5,722 bases of DNA from Gammaproteobacteria bacterium (GTDB lineage: Bacteria; Pseudomonadota; Gammaproteobacteria; Chromatiales; Chromatiaceae): assembly GCA_006227775.1 (NCBI GenBank), contig SBFV01000311.1, forward strand, positions 1 through 5,722. The letters run 5' to 3'. Each line of letters opens with the position of its first letter. Within the stretch, counting starts at the first letter, position 1. Below the pieces are notes generated by a model, which was not told where the DNA came from, searched no databases, and was given only the letters and a program-made list of their open reading frames with translations. Below are positions 1-5,722 of the stretch, piece by piece. Position numbers and translations under genes: made by a program.

Positions 1-249
1 GGAGACCTTGGAGGCGCCGAAGTTGGCGCCGGCGCTGATGCCGCTGATCTTGAAGTCGTGGGTCTGACCGTGAAATTTGAGCTGACCCTTACCGAAGCTG
101 CCACCGACGATGAAGGCGATCTGGGTCTCGTCGATACTGACGGTGCCGGAGGGTTTCTTGGGGGCGGCCTTCTCCGCCAGGGCGGGTTCCAGCGCCAACA
201 GGGCCAGACCGGCCAGGGCATGGGTCAGGAAGACACGGCGATTAATCAT
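1..249 (-). CDS. Small exported protein of unknown function, N-terminal 83 residues
   Basis: Partial gene running off the left edge; 83 codons are visible with no stop. The start is the ATG at 249-247, preceded by GGAG (256-259) six bases upstream. The N-terminus is a clear signal peptide: basic residues (MINRR), a hydrophobic run of Ala and Leu, and a likely signal peptidase I site after ALA at about residue 25. The mature part begins with a Lys/Ala/Pro-rich linker, followed by a Gly-rich segment that looks like alternating beta strands (TQIAFIVGGSFGKGQLKF, then ISGISAGANFGASKVS). This suggests a small periplasmic beta-rich protein. I do not recognise the family with confidence; it vaguely recalls small proteobacterial exported DUF proteins with repeated Gly-X-Gly strands. 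It lies downstream of trkA on the same strand but 170 bases away, so co-transcription is uncertain and no role in potassium transport is implied. Confidence 0.75.
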   Translation of the reverse strand, partial: MINRRVFLTHALAGLALLALEPALAEKAAPKKPSGTVSIDETQIAFIVGGSFGKGQLKFHGQTHDFKISGISAGANFGASKVS

Positions 250-269
250 GTTTTGCTCCAGAAAAGGGC

Positions 270-297
270 CCCAGGCCGTCATCGCGGCTGACCTGGG
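270..297 (-). terminator. Weak terminator-like hairpin between trkA and the exported-protein gene
   Basis: The arms CCCAG (270-274) and CTGGG (293-297) are complementary, with a possible inner pairing of GCCG (275-278) with CGGC (285-288). Read on the minus strand, the stem is followed by GGCCC and a run of only four T. The stem is interrupted and the T-tract is short and displaced, so it may be no more than leader structure of the exported-protein mRNA. It lies about 125 bases past the trkA stop. The rest of 250-419 holds nothing else that I can support. Confidence 0.2.
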
Positions 298-419
298 AAG
301 GAAAGGGGGGTTCAGGACCTAGGGGCTGCCCACCCGGGGATAAGGCCCCTGGCGGGAAACGGGGAGGGAATTTACCACAGCCGCCTGGCCCTGGCCCCAG
401 CGGGATCGCCGAACCTGGC

Positions 420-1796
420 TCAGAGGAAGTTCAGTTCGGCATGAAAGAGACGCTCCACCGAGTGAATCTGACCCTTGTCCGCCAGGAAGAGGACGACGCG
501 ATCCTCGGCGGCGAGGCGGGTGTCGTGGTGGGGGAACAGCAATTGGCCCTGACGGGCGATGACGCCGACGCTGGTGCCGGCGGGCAGCCCCAGTCGGTTG
601 ATGGGGCGGCCGATGACCCGGGAGGTGCGGTGATCGCCATGAACGGTGAGCTCGATGGCCTCCGCGGCGCCACGGCGCAGGGCATGGACGGCCACCACAT
701 CGCCTCGGCGGATGTGGGTGAGGATAGCGCCGATGGTGACCTGGGCGGGGGAGATGGCGATATCGACGGCGTAATCCTGCACCAGGTCGATATAACCCCC
801 GGTATTGACGATGGCGATGGTCTTGCGCACTCCCAGTTGCTTGGCCAGGGCCGCGGAAATGATATTGTCCTCCTCGTCGCTGGTCAGGGCGCAGAAAACG
901 TCGGTGCTGGCGATATCCTCCTCCCGCAGCAGGTCGGCATCCCCGGCGTCGCCGTGCAGGACGCGGATGTCGTCATCCAGATTTTCGACCAGTTCGCGGC
1001 AGCGACCGGCATCCAGTTCCAGGATCTTGACCCGGTGCCGTCCGACCAGACGTTCCGCCAGTTGCTTGCCGATGTTGCCCCCACCCGCGATCATGACGTT
1101 TCGATAGGGGGCCTGAGAGGGATGGAAGGCGCCGATGAAGCGGGAGAGCGCCTCCCGAGCGGCGAGGAAGAAGATCTCATCCTGGGCCTCCACCCGGGTC
1201 GTTCCCTCCGGCATGATGACCTGTCCGCGCCGGTAAATGGCCACCAGCCGGCAGGCGAGGCCGGGGACTTGCTGGGGAAGCTGGTGCAGCGGCTGCCCCA
1301 TCATGGGACTGCCCGCCAGCACCCTGACTACCGCCAGTTGGGCGCGACCGTCGATGAAATCCAGTATCTGCAGGCATCCCGGTTGATCGATGAGGTGCGC
1401 GATGGCGTCGGTGACCAGCCGTTCCGGACTGACGATATGGTCGATGGGAATGGTTCTGAGGGTGAAAAGCTCCGGATGGGCCAGATAATGGGGGTCGCGC
1501 ACCCTTGCCAGCCGGGTCGGCGTCTTGAACAGGACATGGGCCAGGAGACAGGCGACCATGTTGGTTTCATCGCTGTTGGTGACGGCCAGAATCAGGTCGG
1601 CCCCTTCGATGCCCGCCTCGATCAGGACCTCCGGATGGGCGGCATGGCCGATCACCGTGCGCAGGTCCAGGCGCTCCTGGAGGAGTCGCAACAGCTCCGG
1701 GTCACGGTCGATGACGGTGATGTCGTTTTCCTCGCTGGCCAGGTTCTGAGCCACGGTACGACCGACCTGGCCAGCGCCAAGGATGAGAATATTCAT
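420..1796 (-). CDS. trkA: TrkA, NAD(H)-binding regulatory subunit of the Trk potassium transporter
   Basis: Cytoplasmic peripheral protein that assembles on TrkH and gates potassium uptake in response to bound nucleotide (family knowledge: NAD(H), ATP/ADP). The 458 residues match the usual length of proteobacterial TrkA. It shows the duplicated RCK layout. RCK_N 1 spans about 1-125, with the Rossmann motif GAGQVG at 7-12, Asp30 at the end of the second strand, and the hallmark SDETNM at 75-80. RCK_C 1 spans about 143-225. RCK_N 2 spans about 231-350, with GGGNIG at 238-243, Glu260 at the equivalent acidic position, and SDEEDN at 306-311. RCK_C 2 spans about 370-455. The start ATG (1796-1794) has GAGGGG (1806-1811) nine bases upstream. 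It lies 33 bases downstream of trkH on the same strand, so the two are almost certainly one operon. Nothing looks broken; both nucleotide sites appear intact. Confidence 0.96.
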   Translation of the reverse strand: MNILILGAGQVGRTVAQNLASEENDITVIDRDPELLRLLQERLDLRTVIGHAAHPEVLIEAGIEGADLILAVTNSDETNMVACLLAHVLFKTPTRLARVRDPHYLAHPELFTLRTIPIDHIVSPERLVTDAIAHLIDQPGCLQILDFIDGRAQLAVVRVLAGSPMMGQPLHQLPQQVPGLACRLVAIYRRGQVIMPEGTTRVEAQDEIFFLAAREALSRFIGAFHPSQAPYRNVMIAGGGNIGKQLAERLVGRHRVKILELDAGRCRELVENLDDDIRVLHGDAGDADLLREEDIASTDVFCALTSDEEDNIISAALAKQLGVRKTIAIVNTGGYIDLVQDYAVDIAISPAQVTIGAILTHIRRGDVVAVHALRRGAAEAIELTVHGDHRTSRVIGRPINRLGLPAGTSVGVIARQGQLLFPHHDTRLAAEDRVVLFLADKGQIHSVERLFHAELNFL

Positions 1797-1814
1797 GGGC
1801 CTTAACCCCTCGGC

Positions 1815-1829
1815 TCCGGCGCGTCCGGA
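1815..1829 (-). repeat. Small inverted repeat in the trkH-trkA gap
   Basis: TCCGG (1815-1819) and CCGGA (1825-1829) form a perfect five-base-pair stem around a five-base loop, directly after the trkH stop codon and just before the trkA ribosome binding site. There is no T-tract, so it is not a terminator. It could mildly affect mRNA stability or trkA translation, or be a chance result of high GC. Confidence 0.25.
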
Positions 1830-3278
1830 TCAGTGCCGCCAATAAGCGGGCAGGAAGAGAATGAGCAGGGTGAAGATTTCCAGCCGTCCCAGCAGCATGC
1901 CAAAGGTCCCCAGCCATTTGACCGTGTCGTTGACCTCCGCGAAGCTGACGGCGACCTTACCCAGGCCCGGACCACAGAGATTGATGGTGGCCTGGACGGC
2001 GCCGAAGGCCGAGACCAGGTCCAGCCCGGCCCCCATCATCGCCAGGGTCAGCAAGAGGGTGCTGGAGATATAGAGGACGTAAAAGCCCCAGACGGAGAAC
2101 ATGATCTGATCGGAGATGGGGCGGCGCCCCAGCTTGATGATGGTCACCGCCTGGGGGTGCGCCAGTTGAAAGAGCTGGCGCAAGCCGAGCTTGGCGAGGA
2201 GCTGAACACGCACGACCTTGATGCCCCCCGCCGTCGAGCCGGCGCAGCCCCCGATGAAGGACAGGGTCACCAGCACCAGGGGCAGATAGAGGGGCCAGTC
2301 GGCGAAGACCGCCGTGGTGAATCCCGTACTGGTGAGGATGGAGGCGACCTGGAAGGCCCCATGGCGCAGGGCCTCCCAGCCGGTGGCATAGGTCCCGGCC
2401 AGGTAGAGGGTGACGGCGACGATCAGGGTCCCGCCCAGGAAGATGAGGCCATAGGCCCGCGCCTCCGAATCCTTAACGAAGGGTCTGAGGGAGCGGCGCT
2501 GCAAGGCCAGATAATGCACCGCGAAATTGACCCCGCCCGCCAGCATGAAGAAGATGGCGATGCCGTCGATGAGGGGATTGTTCCAATGACCGAAGCTGGC
2601 GTCATGGGTGGAAAAGCCCCCGGTGCCGACGGCCGCGTAGGCGTGACCAATGGCGTCGAAGAGGCTCATGCCCGCCACCCAGAAGGCCAGGGCGCAGGCG
2701 ACGGTCAGGGCGAGATAGACCAGCCAGAGGGAGCGGACCGTATCGGCGATGCGCGGGGTCATCTTTTCGTTCTTGGTCACGCCGGAGCTCTCGGCCCGAT
2801 AAAGCTGCATGCCACCGACGCCCAGCAAGGGCAGCACGGCGACCGCCAGGACGACAATGCCGACACCGCCGAGGAAGTTGAGCTGCTGGCGGTGATACTG
2901 AATGGAAGGCGGTAACTGGTCGATGCCGCTCCCGATGACCGTGGCGCCCGTGGTGGTGAAGCCGGAGACCGATTCGAAGACGGCGTCCGTCAGCCCCCAA
3001 TGCAGTCCGATCTCGAAGGGCAGGGCCCCGACCATGCCCAAGAGCACCCAGAAGACGGTGACCACCAGGAAGCCGTCACGGACCGAGAATTCATGCTGCT
3101 GGCGCCAATTCGGCAGCCACAGCAGGGCGCCGGCCCCAAGGGTCAGCAGGAGGGAGGCAGCAAAGACACCCGCCTGTCCGTCGCCGTAGAACAGCGCTAT
3201 GCCGATGGAGGGCAGAAAGGCCAGGCTGTAAAGCACCAGCAGGATGCCAAACAGCCGCAGGATTGCGCGCCAATGCAT
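1830..3278 (-). CDS. trkH: TrkH, potassium-translocating membrane subunit of the Trk system
   Basis: Inner-membrane protein of 482 residues (E. coli TrkH has 483), belonging to the superfamily of K+ transporters with four membrane-pore-membrane repeats. All four selectivity-filter loops are visible: TTTGAT (108-113), VGTGGF (217-222), TSTGFT (316-321) and NLCGPG (433-438). Family landmarks include LGVGGMQLYRAE (152-163), KMTPRIADT (172-180), and the Gly-rich GGCAGSTAGG (343-352), which corresponds to the intramembrane gating loop in the third repeat. The Arg in LLGRLEIF (465) corresponds to the conserved fourth-repeat Arg implicated in gating. The hydrophobic segments fit the TrkH topology of two extra N-terminal helices plus four repeats. 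The start at 3278 (MHWRAILR) agrees with the family N-terminus, although no Shine-Dalgarno sequence is evident. First gene of the trkH-trkA unit; probably transcribed from the promoter proposed at 3402-3431. Confidence 0.96.
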   Translation of the reverse strand: MHWRAILRLFGILLVLYSLAFLPSIGIALFYGDGQAGVFAASLLLTLGAGALLWLPNWRQQHEFSVRDGFLVVTVFWVLLGMVGALPFEIGLHWGLTDAVFESVSGFTTTGATVIGSGIDQLPPSIQYHRQQLNFLGGVGIVVLAVAVLPLLGVGGMQLYRAESSGVTKNEKMTPRIADTVRSLWLVYLALTVACALAFWVAGMSLFDAIGHAYAAVGTGGFSTHDASFGHWNNPLIDGIAIFFMLAGGVNFAVHYLALQRRSLRPFVKDSEARAYGLIFLGGTLIVAVTLYLAGTYATGWEALRHGAFQVASILTSTGFTTAVFADWPLYLPLVLVTLSFIGGCAGSTAGGIKVVRVQLLAKLGLRQLFQLAHPQAVTIIKLGRRPISDQIMFSVWGFYVLYISSTLLLTLAMMGAGLDLVSAFGAVQATINLCGPGLGKVAVSFAEVNDTVKWLGTFGMLLGRLEIFTLLILFLPAYWRH

Positions 3279-3285
3279 GGTAAAC

Positions 3286-3300
3286 GTCGGTAGGCCCGAC
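3286..3300 (-). repeat. Inverted repeat just upstream of the trkH start
   Basis: GTCGG (3286-3290) and CCGAC (3296-3300) are perfectly complementary around a five-base loop. In the trkH mRNA this hairpin would end seven bases before the AUG, covering the place where a Shine-Dalgarno sequence would normally lie; none is present. An overlapping alternative pairing, ACCC (3299-3302) with GGGT (3309-3312), would exclude it. Stems of this size are common by chance in GC-rich DNA. Confidence 0.35.
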
Positions 3301-3324
3301 CCGCCGAAGGGTTAGGGCGCGGCG

Positions 3325-3339
3325 CCGGCCGAACGCCGG
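3325..3339 (-). repeat. Second inverted repeat in the trkH leader
   Basis: CCGGC (3325-3329) and GCCGG (3335-3339) form a perfect five-base-pair stem with a five-base loop, about 46 bases upstream of the trkH start. In RNA it would be a GC-only hairpin in the 5' leader. There is no T-tract and no recognised riboswitch class. Confidence 0.3.
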
Positions 3340-3401
3340 TCCGCGGCCAGAGGGTGGTAAGAACGATAACGGCGACAGCCGCTCGCGAATGTATTGGCGG
3401 C

Positions 3402-3431
3402 ATTATCCAAACCCCGTATGGCGGTGGTCAC
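3402..3431 (-). promoter_or_regulatory. Candidate sigma-70 promoter for trkHA
   Basis: On the minus strand, GATAAT (3407-3402) matches five of six positions of the -10 consensus. GTGACC (3431-3426), 18 bases upstream of it, matches four of six positions of the -35. Transcription would begin near 3395, leaving a leader of about 117 bases before trkH. The AT-rich palindrome lies a few bases upstream of the -35, where an activator of the OmpR/PhoB type or an UP element would act. This is a reading by eye; no start site is known. Confidence 0.35.
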
Positions 3432-3439
3432 ATAAAGAT

Positions 3440-3467
3440 TTCGTAAAATTTTAACGAAGATTTTACT
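3440..3467. promoter_or_regulatory. AT-rich palindrome and direct repeats, candidate KdpE-type operator
   Basis: TTCGTAAAATTTTAACGAA (3440-3458) is a 19-base palindrome with a single mismatched pair (3445/3453). Overlapping it, TTTTAAC (3449-3455) and TTTTACT (3461-3467) form a direct repeat with 12-base periodicity, a spacing typical of sites for OmpR-family regulators, to which KdpE belongs. The E. coli KdpE site upstream of kdpFABC is also a T-rich direct-repeat type sequence. Relative to the proposed trkH start near 3395, the elements centre at about -54 and -63, usual positions for an activator. The structure is visible in the sequence; assigning it to the neighbouring regulator is inference, and an UP element is the main alternative. 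Confidence 0.4.
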
Positions 3468-3602
3468 TTTCCCGCCGCCAAAAATCGGCACCATGGCCCC
3501 CGTGACCATGCCAATTGTTCCGTCTTGCGGACTTCCGCTGGATGCCCGTCGATTGTTCGGCTGCCAGTCGGTCGAAAATAACGACTGATCATAGGTCCGT
3601 CC

Positions 3603-3631
3603 CCCACTGACCACTACCCACTGACCACTCC
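3603..3631. repeat. Tract of four heptanucleotide repeats abutting the kinase start
   Basis: Four consecutive seven-base units follow the pattern CCACTNN: CCACTGA (3604-3610), CCACTAC (3611-3617), CCACTGA (3618-3624) and CCACTCC (3625-3631). Seen another way, the 13-mer CCCACTGACCACT occurs twice (3603-3615 and 3617-3629) with a period of 14. The tract ends five bases before the ATG at 3637 and supplies an in-frame TGA (3622-3624). The pattern resembles the short tandemly repeated heptamers best known from cyanobacteria. Confidence 0.75.
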
Positions 3632-3636
3632 CGTCC

Positions 3637-5190
3637 ATGGCCGTGACTCTCCCCCAGCCCCCAAGCTGGCCTAGGCGCGTTCCCCCCCTGGGGCCCTATC
3701 TCTTCGCCATCGCCGTCGTCGCGGTCACGGTCGCGATCGCCTTCCTGTTGCCCTGGCTCTTCCCTCATGCCAGCCGTGCCCTGTTGTTCCTCATCGGCGT
3801 CCTGGTGGTCTCCGCCAAGGCCAGCCTGGGCCCCTCCTTGCTGGCCAGCTTTCTCAGCTTCCTGGCCTTCAATTTCTTCTTCACCGAGCCGGTGCATACC
3901 CTCAAGGTCACGGACGACGGCGATGTGACGACCCTGATCTTCTTTCTGCTGGTATCGGCCATTTCCGGCAACCTGGCCTCGCGCATGCGCCAGGAGATGG
4001 CCGAACGGCAAGCCTCCCTGGAACGGATTTCCCGCCTCTACGCCTTCAGCCGCCGCCTGACATCCGCCGTGGGCACGACGGAGGTGCTCGACGCCCTGAT
4101 CGACCAGCTCGCCCCGCTTGCCGGCACCAGGATACCCGCCATCCGGATATTCCTCGCCGAGGGCGGTCAGGACCAGCGGCCAGGCCCCCTCCCCCGGGAG
4201 GCGCGGCGGCATGGGGACGACCGGCCCCTGACGCCGGCGGAGCTGGATGCCGCCTGGGCGGGACGAAGCCCCGAGCCCTTCATCCGCGGCGACTGGCTTT
4301 TCCTGCCCCTGACCACGGATCGCGGCACCTTCGGCCTGGTGGCCCTGGCCGCGGCGCGGGACCCGACGGCCGTGGAATCCGCGCGCAATCTCTGCGATCA
4401 GGCGGCGGTGGCCCTCGACCGTACCCGCCTGGCGGCGGACCTGGAGCAGGCCAAGCTGGTCTCCGAAACCGAACAGTTGCGCTCCGCCCTGCTGTCCTCC
4501 GTGTCCCACGACCTGCGCACCCCCCTGGCCTCCATCATCGGCTCCGCCACCAGCCTGCTGGAGTATGGCGAGGCCTTCAGCGCCGCTGACCGTCGCGACC
4601 TGCTGGCCACGGTCGCCGCCGAGGCCAAACACCTGGACCGACACATCCAGAACCTGCTCGACATGACCCGCCTGGGTCAGGGCAAGCTCCAGCTCAAACG
4701 GGACTGGGTGGATGTGCATGACGTCATCGCCGGGGCGCTCGCCCGCCTGGCGGAAGTCTTCACCGGCCTGGAGGTCAGGGTATGGATCGAGCCCGAGGTC
4801 CCCCTCCTCTGGGTCCAGGGCACCCTGATCGAACAGGCCCTGGTCAACCTCCTCGACAATGCCGCCAAATTCTCGCCGGCAGGGGGACGGATCGACATCC
4901 GCGCCGAGCGGGTCGGCGGGGAGGTTTGCATCGACCTCAGCGACCAGGGTCCCGGTATCCCGCCGGAGGAGCGGGAGAGGATTTTCGACCTCTTCTATTC
5001 GGTGAGCCGGGGTGACCGCGACCACCGGACCGGCAGTGGCCTGGGGCTGGCCATCTGCCGGGGCATGGTCGCCGCCCATGGCGGCCAGGTCCGGGCACTG
5101 CCGGGGGAAGGGGGTCATGGCACCCGCATGCGGCTCAGCCTGCCCCTGGTGAACCCGGAGTTCATGCCCCTGCCGGAGGACCGGCCATGA
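3637..5190 (+). CDS. kdpD: KdpD-like sensor histidine kinase lacking the N-terminal KdpD/Usp domain
   Basis: Inner-membrane sensor kinase, 517 residues, corresponding to the C-terminal half of KdpD (E. coli KdpD has about 895). Four hydrophobic segments at about 21-42, 47-63, 67-84 and 97-112 form a DUF4118-type sensor, including the KdpD-like FNFFFTEPVHTL (78-89). Arginines follow the last helix (SRMRQE, 115-120). A GAF-like region spans about 135-265. The kinase core follows: H-box SVSHDLRTPL with His291, N-box NLLDNAAKFSP (404-414), G1 DQGPGIP (436-442), F-box IFDLFYSV (449-456), and G2 GSGLGLAICRG (466-476). The kinase should therefore be catalytically intact. It lacks the cytoplasmic region with the Walker-type ATP site and UspA-like fold. 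The ATG at 3637 is chosen because an in-frame TGA lies at 3622 and the first membrane helix follows soon after; GTG at 3643 is the alternative. No Shine-Dalgarno sequence is visible. Its stop overlaps the regulator start. It is divergent from trkHA. Confidence 0.92.
   Translation: MAVTLPQPPSWPRRVPPLGPYLFAIAVVAVTVAIAFLLPWLFPHASRALLFLIGVLVVSAKASLGPSLLASFLSFLAFNFFFTEPVHTLKVTDDGDVTTLIFFLLVSAISGNLASRMRQEMAERQASLERISRLYAFSRRLTSAVGTTEVLDALIDQLAPLAGTRIPAIRIFLAEGGQDQRPGPLPREARRHGDDRPLTPAELDAAWAGRSPEPFIRGDWLFLPLTTDRGTFGLVALAAARDPTAVESARNLCDQAAVALDRTRLAADLEQAKLVSETEQLRSALLSSVSHDLRTPLASIIGSATSLLEYGEAFSAADRRDLLATVAAEAKHLDRHIQNLLDMTRLGQGKLQLKRDWVDVHDVIAGALARLAEVFTGLEVRVWIEPEVPLLWVQGTLIEQALVNLLDNAAKFSPAGGRIDIRAERVGGEVCIDLSDQGPGIPPEERERIFDLFYSVSRGDRDHRTGSGLGLAICRGMVAAHGGQVRALPGEGGHGTRMRLSLPLVNPEFMPLPEDRP
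5175..5180 (+). promoter_or_regulatory. Shine-Dalgarno sequence of the regulator gene
   Basis: GGAGGA lies six bases before the ATG at 5187, inside the end of the kinase gene. It fixes the start of the response regulator and shows that it can be initiated independently, unlike the kinase gene, which has no such site. Confidence 0.85.
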
Positions 5191-5722
5191 GCAGTCCCTC
5201 TGGCGAAACCCTGCTGATCGTCGAGGACGAGGCCCAGATCCGCAAATTCGTCCGCATCAGCCTGGAGGCCCAGGGCTACCAGGTCCGGGAGGCGCGTCTG
5301 GGGGAGGAGGGCCTGGCCAGTTGCGTGGCCTCGCCACCCCAACTGGTGGTCCTCGATCTGGGGCTCCCCGACCTGGACGGACTGGATTTCATCCGCCGCC
5401 TGCGGGCCTGGTCCACCCTCCCCATCCTGGTCCTGTCGGTGCGGGCCTCCGAGACGGAGAAGATCCAAGCCCTGGACGCCGGCGCCAACGACTATGTCAC
5501 CAAGCCCTTCGGTATCGGCGAGCTCATGGCCCGGGTTCGGGTGCTGTTGCGCAAGGAAGAGCGCCGGGACGCCCCCTCGGCCCGCTTCGCCTTCCCGGGG
5601 CTGCGGGTGGATCTGGCGCGCCGGGAGGTCGAGGTCGACGGCCTGCCGGTGAGCTTGTCGCGCAAGGAGTTCGCCCTGCTCAGCCTGCTGGTCTCCAGCC
5701 AGGGGCAGGTCCTGACCCACGA
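5187..5722 (+). CDS. kdpE: KdpE-family response regulator, N-terminal 178 residues
   Basis: Cytoplasmic OmpR-family transcription factor, cut by the right edge; about 50 C-terminal residues are missing relative to a KdpE of about 225. The receiver domain (about 8-122) has the acidic pocket Glu13/Asp14 in LLIVEDE, the phosphoacceptor Asp57 in VLDLGLPD, the switch Ser84 in LVLSVR, and Lys106 in VTKPFGIGEL. The stretch from LDLGLPD through KPFGIGEL is very close to E. coli KdpE. The winged-helix DNA-binding domain begins around 133, with SRKEFALLSLLV at 158-169 in its expected place. The recognition helix lies beyond the window. The ATG overlaps the kinase TGA (ATGA at 5187-5190), so the two are translationally coupled and form a cognate pair. 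The likely target is inferred from context: the divergent trkHA promoter region. Confidence 0.93.
   Translation, partial: MSSPSGETLLIVEDEAQIRKFVRISLEAQGYQVREARLGEEGLASCVASPPQLVVLDLGLPDLDGLDFIRRLRAWSTLPILVLSVRASETEKIQALDAGANDYVTKPFGIGELMARVRVLLRKEERRDAPSARFAFPGLRVDLARREVEVDGLPVSLSRKEFALLSLLVSSQGQVLTH

Larger units (their letters stand above)
3279..3636. other. Divergent control region between trkH and the KdpD-like gene (358 bases)
   Basis: Non-coding on present evidence. From left to right: a GC-rich trkH leader with small hairpins (3286-3339); a stretch containing the candidate trkH promoter; an AT-rich block at 3431-3470 with only 8 G/C in 40 bases, in sharp contrast to everything around it; a mixed-composition stretch at 3471-3600; and a heptanucleotide repeat tract touching the kinase start codon. 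An ORF on the minus strand crosses most of it (3312-3638), but its composition is unconvincing and it includes the translated repeats. Confidence 0.8.

Noticed and set aside
58..322. Two overlapping plus-strand ORFs near the left edge
   Set aside because: Antisense to the exported-protein gene, which has a signal peptide and ribosome binding site; no support for the plus-strand frames.
381..403. Possible terminator hairpin just after trkA (CCGCCTGG with CCAGCGG)
   Set aside because: The stem has a bulge and is not followed by a T-tract on the minus strand.
441..1805. Long open frame (454 codons) on the plus strand opposite trkA
   Set aside because: It is a frame opened by the GC-rich codon pattern of trkA. 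The product is a Gly/Asp/Gln-rich string without family motifs, while the opposite strand encodes an unmistakable TrkA.
1833..2915. Open frame (360 codons) on the plus strand opposite trkH
   Set aside because: Low-complexity, Gly/Asp/Glu/Gln-rich product antisense to a clear TrkH; a compositional shadow.
3492..3510. CATGG ... CCATG inverted repeat in the divergent region
   Set aside because: Five-base arms with a nine-base gap do not extend cleanly; insufficient to distinguish from chance.
3553..3579. Possible plus-strand promoter for the kinase gene (TTGTTC ... GAAAAT)
   Set aside because: Only three of six and four of six consensus matches with a 15-base spacer; too weak to annotate. The kinase promoter remains unidentified.
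3312..3638. 108-codon minus-strand ORF covering most of the divergent region
   Set aside because: Its start lies in the heptamer tract, so its N-terminus is just translated repeat. It has no ribosome binding site and spans the AT-rich regulatory block and GC-rich leader with no consistent codon pattern.
3589..5118. Open frame (509 codons) on the minus strand opposite the kinase, and a similar one at 5115-5720 opposite the regulator
   Set aside because: Both are antisense shadows of genes with intact catalytic motifs. Their products are Gly/Gln/Asp-rich and resemble nothing known.

Overview
The window is GC-rich apart from one short AT-rich block and looks like a piece of a proteobacterial chromosome, most probably gammaproteobacterial. 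TrkA and TrkH are almost exactly the lengths of the Escherichia coli proteins (458 and 482 residues) and follow them motif by motif. The lineage below that level cannot be read from the sequence alone. No mobile element, CRISPR array, tRNA or rRNA was seen.

Layout: (1) 1-249, minus strand, is the N-terminal part of a small exported protein of unknown function that runs off the left edge. (2) 250-419 is a short intergenic stretch with one weak terminator-like hairpin. (3) 420-3278, minus strand, is a two-gene unit, trkH then trkA, encoding the membrane and cytoplasmic NAD(H)-binding subunits of a Trk potassium uptake system. (4) 3279-3636 is a divergent control region. It holds a GC-rich trkH leader with small hairpins, a candidate trkH promoter, an AT-rich block (20% GC over 3431-3470) with a near-perfect palindrome and direct repeats, and a tract of four heptanucleotide repeats against the next start codon. 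(5) 3637-5722, plus strand, is a two-component pair: a short KdpD-like sensor kinase without the usual KdpD N-terminal domain, overlapping by ATGA with a KdpE-family response regulator cut by the right edge.

The genes form a coherent potassium locus: a Kdp-type sensor/regulator pair divergently transcribed from Trk genes rather than next to kdpFABC. The likely model, which is inference, is that the KdpE-like regulator binds the AT-rich block and adjusts trkHA transcription, and perhaps its own, in response to potassium or osmotic stress sensed by the membrane-embedded kinase. All protein families here are known. The parts worth a second look are the regulatory rewiring, the shortened sensor, and the odd intergenic region.
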